The notes under the pieces: model-generated
What the model was told of the DNA's origin: nothing
Databases searched by the model: none
Seen by the model: only the letters and a program-made list of their open reading frames with translations
Source of the DNA: an uncultured Actinomycetes bacterium
GTDB taxonomy: Bacteria > Actinomycetota > Thermoleophilia > Solirubrobacterales > 70-9
Direction of reading: 5' to 3'
Length of the DNA: 11,919 nucleotides
NCBI GenBank assembly: GCA_937907435.1
Contig: CALCIA010000240.1
Coordinates: forward strand, 1-11,919
Program-made: the position numbers and the translations under genes
In this document: positions 7,154-11,919 of the stretch, one piece after another
How positions within the stretch are numbered: the stretch's first letter is position 1
Layout: the number at the start of each line of letters is the position of its first letter

Positions 7154-7851
7154 CGCGAGCCCTCGCTGACGCGGCCGTCGGCGAGCTCGATCTGGCGCGC
7201 GCAGCGTCCCGCCACCGCGGGGTCATGGGTGGCGATGACGAGGGTGAAGGCGAAGCGCTCGCGCAGCGCCCAGAGCAGGTCGAGGACGCGGCCGGCGGTA
7301 TCGGAGTCGAGGTGGCCGGTCGGCTCGTCGCAGAGCAGCATCTCCGGCATCTGGGCGAGCGAGCGGGCAAGGGCGACACGCTGCCCCTCGCCGCCCGAGA
7401 GCTCGGTCGGCAGTGCGTCGCCCTTGCCCGCGAGACCGACAAGCTCCAACAGCTCCTCCGGGCCGAGGTCCGGCCGCGGTCCCGCCTTGGAGGCGAGCCA
7501 GGCAGCGAAGGCGACGTTCTCCAGCGCCGTCAGGTTCGGCAGCAGGTTCGAGCCCTGAAAGACGTAGGCGATCCCCGCCGCCCGGGCCTCCCCCCGCGCG
7601 GCGGCGCCGAGGAGCGCCAGCGAACGTCCTTTCCAGGCGACCTCGCCCTCGCTCGGCAGCACCAGGCCGCCGAGCAGGTGCAGCAGCGTCGTCTTCCCCG
7701 ATCCTGACGGGCCCCTCAGGGCGACGGTCTCGCCCGCGTCGATCGACACGTCGACCCCCTCGAGGGCCACCACCTCCGCCTCGCCGGTCCCGTAGCGGAC
7801 ACCGACCCCGCGACAGGCCGACAGCGCGGTCGTCTCCACCGTGGCGCTCAC
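7150..7851 (-). CDS. ABC transporter ATP-binding protein 2 (MacB/LolD type)
   Basis: Cytoplasmic ATPase of 233 residues with all motifs intact: Walker A GPSGSGKTT (47-55), Q-loop YVFQGSNLLPNLTA (about 96-109), signature LSGGEGQR (151-158), Walker B MLLCDEPTGHLD (171-182, catalytic E176) and H-loop ATHD (H209). Size and sequence fit ATPases that serve FtsX/MacB-type permeases. The start is GTG 7849-7851, overlapping the stop of ATPase 1 as GTGA; the frame stays open further upstream through ATPase 1, so this coupled start was preferred. Its own stop overlaps the permease start as ATGA. It probably pairs with ATPase 1 as a heterodimer on the single permease. Confidence 0.94.
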   Translation of the reverse strand: MSATVETTALSACRGVGVRYGTGEAEVVALEGVDVSIDAGETVALRGPSGSGKTTLLHLLGGLVLPSEGEVAWKGRSLALLGAAARGEARAAGIAYVFQGSNLLPNLTALENVAFAAWLASKAGPRPDLGPEELLELVGLAGKGDALPTELSGGEGQRVALARSLAQMPEMLLCDEPTGHLDSDTAGRVLDLLWALRERFAFTLVIATHDPAVAGRCARQIELADGRVSEGSR

Positions 7852-8567
7852 CCCGCCACCACCGCGCCGTCGCGCATCTCGATCACCCGGTCGGCCGCCT
7901 CGGCGACGGCCGGCGAGTGGGTGACGACGACCATCGCGCACTCGTGGTCGCGCGGCAGCCGCCGCAACGCCCGCAGGACCACCTCCTGGTTGGCCGCGTC
8001 GAGCTCGCCGGTCGGCTCGTCGGCGAGGACGAGCGGCGCGCGCCGGGCCACCGCCGCGGCGATCGCGACCCGCTGCTGCTCGCCGCCGGAGAGCTCCGCG
8101 GCGCGGTGCTCCGCGCGTGGCCCGAGGCCGAACTCGACCAGCGACTCGGCGGCCCGATGCGCCGCGTCCTCCACCCCCGCCAGGCGCAGGGCCGCGACCA
8201 CGTTCTCGCGTGCGCTCAGGGTCGGCCAGAGATTGCCGCTCTGGAAGATGATCCCGACCGAGCGGGCACGGTAGGCGGCCAGCTCGTCCTCGCCGGCGGT
8301 CAGCAGCGAGACGCCGGCGCTGCGGACGTCGCCGGCCGAGGCGCGGTCGAGTCCGGCGGCGAGTGCGAGCAGAGTGCTCTTGCCGCATCCGGAGGGCCCG
8401 AGGATCGCGGTCATGGTGCCCGCCTCGACCACCATGTCGACGCCGCGGAGGGCGACCGTCTCGACGGGCCCGGAGCGGTAGATCTTGAAGACGTCGTGCA
8501 TCTCCAGGATCGGCCAGGCGAGCTGACGCTCGGCCTCCGGCTCGCGATAGAGGCTCTCTACCGCCAC
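7848..8567 (-). CDS. ABC transporter ATP-binding protein 1 (MacB/LolD type)
   Basis: Cytoplasmic ATPase of 239 residues: Walker A GPSGCGKST (57-65), Q-loop IIFQSGNLWPTLSA (106-119), signature LSGGEQQR (159-166), Walker B LVLADEPTGELD (179-190, catalytic E184) and H-loop VTHS (H217). All catalytic residues are present, so it should hydrolyse ATP. The GTG start overlaps the lipoprotein stop by ten bases, and the first ~20 residues precede the core fold; a later start at Met23 (LEMHDVFKIY) is possible. It differs clearly from ATPase 2, which suggests two unequal sites in a heterodimer rather than a recent duplication. Confidence 0.93.
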   Translation of the reverse strand: MAVESLYREPEAERQLAWPILEMHDVFKIYRSGPVETVALRGVDMVVEAGTMTAILGPSGCGKSTLLALAAGLDRASAGDVRSAGVSLLTAGEDELAAYRARSVGIIFQSGNLWPTLSARENVVAALRLAGVEDAAHRAAESLVEFGLGPRAEHRAAELSGGEQQRVAIAAAVARRAPLVLADEPTGELDAANQEVVLRALRRLPRDHECAMVVVTHSPAVAEAADRVIEMRDGAVVAG

Positions 8568-9094
8568 CGGAAGCTTTCACTGATCATCCGGTAGGCGTCG
8601 ACGTTGTCGACTCCTTCGGGAGTCTCAAGTTCGAGCACCGCGACCTTGCCGCCCTTTTCGTATTCGTAGACGTCGACCAGCAGCGGCACCCTCTTGCCGG
8701 TGACCGGGTCGGGGGCGCTCGTCCTGGTGAAGCTCTGCTTTTCGCCGGGCGCCGACTTGGCCGGGCCGGAGCGGACGGCGATGTGGATGAGGTTGCCCTT
8801 TTCGCGGAAGGTGACGTCGTTGCCGTTCCCGGTCCGCGCCCAGCCCGCCGGGTACTTGATCGAGTAGCCCGCCGGCCCGTCGGTGAAGGTGAGGAATTCC
8901 TGGTTGTCCGGGATGTCGCCGGTGGCGAGCGATTCGGCCTCGCTGGGCACGGCACCACCGCTCTTGGTTTCCGTCGGCGCCGCCCCACCGGTCGCCGCTG
9001 CCGACGTTTCCTGCGGGCTTTCCGAGCTGCCACCCGAACCGCATCCCGCCACCGCCAGACCGAGGATCACCGCCAGAATCACGAGTTTCTTCAT
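8558..9094 (-). CDS. Secreted lipoprotein of the ABC array
   Basis: A 178-residue exported lipoprotein. It has a basic start (MKK), a hydrophobic core, lipobox LAVAGC with C18 as the lipidated residue, then a Ser/Ala/Thr/Gly/Glu-rich tether (about 19-65). A compact C-terminal domain follows (about 66-178) with GYSIKYPAGWARTGNGNDVTF, a pattern reminiscent of PsbP/Mog1-like lipoprotein domains; that resemblance is by eye only. It sits 35 bases after HK2 and overlaps ATPase 1 by ten bases, so it belongs to the array. It may be a substrate-binding or adaptor partner of the permease ectodomains, or a ligand presenter for HK2. Start ATG 9094 has no strong Shine-Dalgarno site. Confidence 0.9.
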   Translation of the reverse strand: MKKLVILAVILGLAVAGCGSGGSSESPQETSAAATGGAAPTETKSGGAVPSEAESLATGDIPDNQEFLTFTDGPAGYSIKYPAGWARTGNGNDVTFREKGNLIHIAVRSGPAKSAPGEKQSFTRTSAPDPVTGKRVPLLVDVYEYEKGGKVAVLELETPEGVDNVDAYRMISESFRWR

Positions 9095-9129
9095 GGCCGG
9101 AGGTCTATGGGGGACAGGTGAACTGGGCG

Positions 9130-10392
9130 TTAGGCCGGCAGGGCGAGCCAGACGTCGGCGCCGCCGTCCCGGTTGCCGACGCCGGCGCTGCCGCCGTGGG
9201 CCTCGGCGATCGCCCGCACGATCGCGAGTCCGAGCCCGGTGCCGCTGCCGCCGTCGCCCGGCGAGGCCTGGCTGAAGCGGTCGAAGGCCCGCGGGATGAA
9301 GTCGGGCGGGAACCCGCCGCCGCGGTCGGTGACGTGGAGCTCGACCACGCCCGGCCGACGGACCGCGCTGAGGCGGACGGGCGGCGCGCCATGGGCGAGG
9401 GCGTTGTCGACGAGGTTGCCGAGTGCCTGCTCGAGGCGCGGGCGGTCGGCGTCGATCCGGGCCGGCGTGCCGCCCGCCCCCGCCGCGCCGGCCTCCACCT
9501 GGCCGGCCGGATATCTGGCGGCGACGGCGGCGAACAGCTCGCCGAGATCGACCTCCTCGCGGTTGACCGGCAGGCGGTCGCGATCCGCCCGGGCGAGGAC
9601 GAGGAGATCCTCGCTCAGCAGGGACAGCCGGTCGGTGTCGCCGATCGCGGCGGCGATCGCGGCGTCGAAGTCGTCGCCGTCGGGGCGCTCCTGGCGCATC
9701 AGTTCGAGCTCCATCTTCAGCTGGGTCAGCGGCGTGCGCAGCTCGTGGCTGGCGTCGGCGACGAACGTCCGCTCGCGGCGCAGGCCGTCCTCGAGGCGGA
9801 CCAACATCCGGTCGACCGGGCGCAATGCCGCCCCGACCACGATCCAGCCGGCCAGGCCGGCGAGGATCAGCGCCACCGGGCCCCCGATCAGGAGCAGGGT
9901 CCGCACGTTGGACAGCGCTTCGTTTCGCTCCTCGAGCGTGGCGCCGACGGCGACGATGTAGCGGTGCGCGCCGACCGCCACCGGCGCCGCGATGATCCGG
10001 ACCGGCCCCAGCTCCGACTGGCCGGACTGGAGGTCGTAGGTGCCGCCGTCTTCTGCGAGGCGGGTCAGGTCGGCCCGATCGAGGACCGGTTCGTCGCCCA
10101 GTCCCTCGCGCGCCCCGACCACCGTGCGGCTGTCGGGAAGGACGATCTGGACGAAGCCGGAGCCCTCTTCCCCTCGGGTGACGGCGCGGGTCAGCGTCCG
10201 CGGCCCGCCGCTGCCGTTCCGCAACCGGTTCGAGACCAGCTCCAGGCGTGCCTCCAGCGACTGGTCGATCCGGTTGTCGAGTTCGGTGCGCAGGCGCAGG
10301 TAGAGGAAGAGCGCGGTCGCGGTGAGGACCGCGGCGATCGCGATCGTGAAGGCCAGGGTCAGCTTCGGCCGGACCGGCAGTCGCCCGATCAC
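9130..10392 (-). CDS. Sensor histidine kinase HK2 lacking a full HAMP domain
   Basis: Membrane histidine kinase of 420 residues, partner of RR2. TM1 is 11-32, the extracytoplasmic segment about 33-162, TM2 about 163-190. The H-box is FVADASHELRTPL (H216), N-box LVDNAL (326-331), G1 box DRGGG (356-360), F-box FDRFSQA (370-376) and G2 box GTGLGLA (384-390). It starts with GTG overlapping the RR2 stop (GTGA). It is a paralogue of HK1, similar through most of its length. Only about 18 residues (RPVDRMLVRLEDGLRRER) join TM2 to the H-box. Compared with HK1, 35 residues are missing between two matching Met residues, which removes nearly all of HAMP. The signal must therefore pass from TM2 almost directly to the dimerisation helix. 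Position in the array suggests it monitors the envelope or the transporter. The ligand is unknown. Confidence 0.94.
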   Translation of the reverse strand: MIGRLPVRPKLTLAFTIAIAAVLTATALFLYLRLRTELDNRIDQSLEARLELVSNRLRNGSGGPRTLTRAVTRGEEGSGFVQIVLPDSRTVVGAREGLGDEPVLDRADLTRLAEDGGTYDLQSGQSELGPVRIIAAPVAVGAHRYIVAVGATLEERNEALSNVRTLLLIGGPVALILAGLAGWIVVGAALRPVDRMLVRLEDGLRRERTFVADASHELRTPLTQLKMELELMRQERPDGDDFDAAIAAAIGDTDRLSLLSEDLLVLARADRDRLPVNREEVDLGELFAAVAARYPAGQVEAGAAGAGGTPARIDADRPRLEQALGNLVDNALAHGAPPVRLSAVRRPGVVELHVTDRGGGFPPDFIPRAFDRFSQASPGDGGSGTGLGLAIVRAIAEAHGGSAGVGNRDGGADVWLALPA

Positions 10393-11069
10393 TTGCCGTC
10401 GTCGCCGCGGAGGCGATAACCGATCCCGCGCACGGTCTCGATGCTGGCGAGCCCGAACGGCTTGTCGATCTTGTCCCGCAGCTGATGGATGTGGACGGCG
10501 ATCACGTTGGAGCGGTTCTCGTAGCTGTTGTCCCAGGCCCCTTCGAGCAGTTCGAGGCGGTCGAGGACGACGTCGGGGTTGCGCATGAAGACCTCGAGCA
10601 GGGCAAAGCCTTTGCTCGAGACCTCGATCTCGGTCTCGCCGCGCCAGACCTTGCGCGTGGCCGGGTCGATGCGGAGGGTCCCGACCTCCAGGGTCGGGGC
10701 CCGGCGCACTTCGCCGCGCCGCGCCAGCGCCCGCAGGCGGGCGAGCAGTTCGGCGAGCTCGAAGGGCTTGGCGACGTAGTCGTCGGCGCCGCCGTCGAGC
10801 CCGGCGATCCGGTCGGGCAGCGAATCGCGCGCGGTCAGCACCAGGATCGGGGTGGTGACGCCTTCCTCGCGTAGGAGCCGGCAGGTCTCGAAGCCGTCGA
10901 TGCCGGGCAGCATCACGTCCATCACGATCGCGTCGTAGGACGTCGAGGCCGCCATCCAGAGCGCGTCCTCCCCTTTGACCGCGACGTCGGCGGCCTCGCC
11001 GGCGCTGCGCAGGGCGCGGCGAAGGAGCCCGGCGAGCCGGATCTGGTCCTCGACAACCAGTACTCGCAT
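10389..11069 (-). CDS. OmpR/PhoB-family response regulator RR2
   Basis: DNA-binding response regulator of 226 residues, first gene of the ABC array. The receiver shows E7/D8, phospho-acceptor D51 in IVMDVMLPGIDGF, T79 and K101 in KPF. The winged-helix domain has the recognition helix NVIAVHIHQLRDKI and ends SIETVRGIGYRLRGDDGK. The start ATG 11069 has no well-spaced Shine-Dalgarno site (GGGGAG lies about 13 bases away). Two CTCATC half-sites 11 bases apart end 21 bases upstream, so the promoter probably overlaps them and the mRNA may be nearly leaderless. It is coupled to HK2 through a GTGA overlap. Likely targets are its own array and possibly the RR1 promoter, which has the same element; this is inference. 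Confidence 0.95.
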   Translation of the reverse strand: MRVLVVEDQIRLAGLLRRALRSAGEAADVAVKGEDALWMAASTSYDAIVMDVMLPGIDGFETCRLLREEGVTTPILVLTARDSLPDRIAGLDGGADDYVAKPFELAELLARLRALARRGEVRRAPTLEVGTLRIDPATRKVWRGETEIEVSSKGFALLEVFMRNPDVVLDRLELLEGAWDNSYENRSNVIAVHIHQLRDKIDKPFGLASIETVRGIGYRLRGDDGK

Positions 11070-11090
11070 CGTCTCAGCGTTCTCCCCGGC

Positions 11091-11108
11091 GATGAGAGCG
11101 GGATGAGA
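11091..11108 (-). promoter_or_regulatory. 11-base direct repeat, putative operator of the RR2 array
   Basis: The minus strand reads TCTCATCCCGCTCTCATC: two seven-base TCTCATC copies with an 11-base period, the best copy of the element in the window. It ends 21 bases before the RR2 ATG, where a regulator could contact RNA polymerase near -35. It lies between the hairpin after the acidic-protein gene and RR2. Confidence 0.65.
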
Positions 11109-11120
11109 TGCCGGGGATCC

Positions 11121-11148
11121 GGCCTGGCAGCCCGCGGGCCGCCAGGCC
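11121..11148 (-). terminator. Hairpin just after the acidic-protein gene
   Basis: GGCCTGGC (11121-11128) and GCCAGGCC (11141-11148) pair exactly, and the loop contains the self-complementary GCCCGCGGGC (11130-11139), which could lengthen the stem. It begins 12 bases after the TAG of the acidic-protein gene and precedes the RR2 operator. There is no U-run, which is common in GC-rich genomes. It would partly insulate the two units. Confidence 0.5.
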
Positions 11149-11159
11149 CCGACGCCGAC

Positions 11160-11483
11160 CTATTCGCTCTGGCCGCTCGCTTCGTGCTGGGCATCCGGGT
11201 TGCCCGGCTCGTCGTGGTGGCCGCCGGGGCCGTCGTTGCCCGCCATCTCGGAGTCGCTCTCAGACTCTCCGTCGGCCTCGTCCGAGCTCTCTTCGTCGGC
11301 TTCGTTGTTGCCGAACTGGGCGCCGTCGGCGGTCTCGGTGTCGCCGGCCTTCTGCGTGGTCACGGCGACGTGCGTCGGCTGGACCGGCGCCGCGCCCGCG
11401 GCGGCGAGGGCCGAGCCGCCGAAACTGACGGCGGCCAGCACACCCCCGATGAGCAGAATCCTCCTGGACTTCTTGAACATCAT
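11160..11483 (-). CDS. Small secreted acidic protein
   Basis: About 107 residues. It has a clear signal peptide: a basic start (MMFKKSRR), hydrophobic core ILLIGGVLAAVSFGGSALA, and probable cleavage near ALA-AAG or GAA. The mature ~80 residues are low-complexity and strongly acidic (for example NNEADEESSDEADGESESDSEM), with a GGHHDEPG stretch and no Cys or aromatic residues apart from one Phe. This implies an unfolded extracellular chain that could bind cations. I recognise no family. GGAAGGAG at 11486-11493 fixes the start at one of two adjacent ATG codons (11483 or 11480); the second gives better spacing. It lies upstream of RR2 in the same direction, with a hairpin and operator between them, so it may be a separate unit. 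An accessory role for HK2 or the ABC system is only a guess from position. Confidence 0.8.
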   Translation of the reverse strand: MMFKKSRRILLIGGVLAAVSFGGSALAAAGAAPVQPTHVAVTTQKAGDTETADGAQFGNNEADEESSDEADGESESDSEMAGNDGPGGHHDEPGNPDAQHEASGQSE

Positions 11484-11485
11484 GA

Positions 11486-11493
11486 CTCCTTCC
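11486..11493 (-). promoter_or_regulatory. Strong Shine-Dalgarno site of the acidic-protein gene
   Basis: GGAAGGAG on the minus strand stands 2 bases from ATG 11483 and 5 bases from ATG 11480. It rules out the longer in-frame reading upstream and is among the few strong ribosome sites here, suggesting high expression. Confidence 0.75.
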
Positions 11494-11637
11494 GTCGTTA
11501 TCGATTCGCGGCCAGCCTGGAGTCGCCAGGTGAACTCCCGGTTACGCGTTTCATCCGTGGCGGTCGGATCCGATCGCCCGGACGTCAAGCCGCCGTCGAG
11601 GTCGACCGACCCCTCGGGCCTAGACGAGTAGCTCCAC

Positions 11638-11668
11638 CCCGCGGGGCGCCGAGGGTGCGCCCTGCGGG
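11638..11668. repeat. 12-base imperfect inverted repeat
   Basis: CCCGCGGGGCGC (11638-11649) pairs with GCGCCCTGCGGG (11657-11668) around a 7-base loop, with one mismatch that could be a G-U pair in RNA. It lies upstream of the acidic-protein gene. Function unknown; a terminator for a transcript arriving from the right is possible. Confidence 0.65.
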
Positions 11669-11717
11669 TGGGCGGGGGGGAAGGGATGGGGACCCGCAAG
11701 CTGTCGCCCGGTCAGAG

Positions 11718-11773
11718 ACCCGCCCCTCTCGCCACGGCCCGGGCAGGCTGTGGCCGTGGCGAGAGGGGCGGGT
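11718..11773. repeat. Perfect 22-base inverted repeat with 12-base loop
   Basis: The arm 11718-11739 (beginning ACCCGCCCCTCTC) is an exact reverse complement of 11752-11773 (ending GAGAGGGGCGGGT); the spacer is 11740-11751. An RNA from either strand would fold into a very stable stem. The simplest reading is a factor-independent terminator lacking a U-run, probably for a gene beyond the right edge. A structured small RNA or a mobile-element remnant are alternatives. Confidence 0.85.
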
Positions 11774-11804
11774 GTATGGAAGGCGTGGAGGGACCGTCGC
11801 GGGA

Positions 11805-11822
11805 GGCGCACGGGGGTGCGCC
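11805..11822. repeat. 7-base inverted repeat
   Basis: GGCGCAC (11805-11811) and GTGCGCC (11816-11822) flank a GGGG loop, followed by a near copy of the right arm, GTGTGCGCC. It is a short GC-rich stem that could be chance in this composition. Confidence 0.45.
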
Positions 11823-11919
11823 GGGTGTGCGCCGGAAGTGCGGCGGGACCGTCACCGAAGGGCGCCGAGGGCCGGTTCCCGAACGGTCAGGGATCTCCCC
11901 GGTTGGAAATCCGCGTATG

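Larger units (their letters stand above)
11484..11919. other. Structure-rich region without a convincing gene
   Basis: No frame here has protein-like composition. It holds the ribosome site and presumably the promoter of the acidic-protein gene (no clear -35/-10 pair seen), three inverted repeats listed separately, and a nine-base direct repeat GGGACCGTC at 11790-11798 and 11845-11853. No tRNA, rRNA or familiar riboswitch core was recognised. Confidence 0.6.

Noticed and set aside
4440..7442. 1000-codon minus frame overlapping the permease
   Set aside because: Arg/Pro-rich out-of-frame reading of the permease and ATPase 2; no domains.
4601..7558. 985-codon plus-strand open frame opposite the permease
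   Set aside because: Low-complexity Arg/Gly/Asp/Glu/Pro translation running over permease and ATPase 2; the minus strand has real family motifs and membrane helices.
7852..8580. N-terminal extension of ATPase 2 through the ATPase 1 region
   Set aside because: The extension is an out-of-frame reading of ATPase 1; the coupled GTG at 7851 gives a normal 233-residue ATPase.
11484..11699. Longer start for the acidic protein
   Set aside because: The extra residues are not protein-like and precede a strong ribosome site and a textbook signal peptide at 11483/11480.
11852..11917. Possible C-terminal end of a minus-strand gene entering from the right
   Set aside because: Twenty-one open codons ending in TGA; too short to judge, though composition is not impossible.
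11776..11919. Partial plus-strand gene from ATG 11776 to the edge
   Set aside because: Open for 48 codons with GAGAGGGG upstream, but the translation is Gly/Arg/Pro-rich and overlaps repeats; not supported.
1..11919. CRISPR arrays, tRNA or rRNA genes, transposases
   Set aside because: No regularly spaced repeats, cloverleaf cores, rRNA signatures or recombinase motifs were seen by eye.

Overview
The window is GC-rich, densely packed and almost fully coding. Actinobacteria-like traits are frequent GTG starts, 1-14 base gene overlaps, weak Shine-Dalgarno sites, a lipobox lipoprotein and a GT-C glycosyltransferase of the polyprenyl-phosphomannose type. I place it in the Actinomycetota, possibly a deep lineage such as Thermoleophilia; that assignment is an inference from composition and gene content, not from a marker gene.

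Layout, left to right. Bases 2-70 are the tail of a membrane protein gene (+). A response regulator/histidine kinase pair (RR1-HK1, 97-2183, minus) converges on it. RR1 is divergent from a DedA-family membrane protein (2276-2920, +). DedA converges on a multi-spanning mannosyltransferase-like gene (2979-4361, minus). From 4448 to 11069, all on the minus strand and read right to left, lies a tightly coupled array: RR2, HK2, a lipoprotein, two ABC ATPases and a 901-residue FtsX/MacB-type permease. A possible 62-codon ORF and the glycosyltransferase follow it. Upstream of RR2 is a gene for a small secreted, very acidic protein (11160-11483, minus). The last ~435 bases carry no convincing gene but contain several strong inverted repeats.

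How it may work together. RR2-HK2 probably sense an envelope condition and control an ABC system in which two ATPases drive one 10-helix permease with two extracytoplasmic domains. The lipoprotein, and perhaps the acidic protein, would be exported accessory parts. RR1-HK1 is a clear paralogue of RR2-HK2. Both regulator promoters carry a matching 18-base element, TCTCATC(N4)(T/G)CTCATC, with the 11-base spacing expected of OmpR/PhoB-family regulators. A third, slightly degenerate copy lies just after the permease gene, ahead of the glycosyltransferase. This suggests a small envelope regulon with auto- or cross-regulation. DedA (undecaprenyl-phosphate recycling) and the polyprenyl-phosphate-sugar-dependent transferase fit the same lipid-carrier theme.

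Main oddities: HK1 apparently starts at a CTG overlapping the RR1 stop; HK1 has an exact one-heptad tandem duplication in its signalling helix; HK2 has lost almost its whole HAMP domain; the 62-codon ORF has an excellent ribosome-binding site and competes in frame with the glycosyltransferase N-terminus; and a perfect 22-base inverted repeat lies near the right edge.
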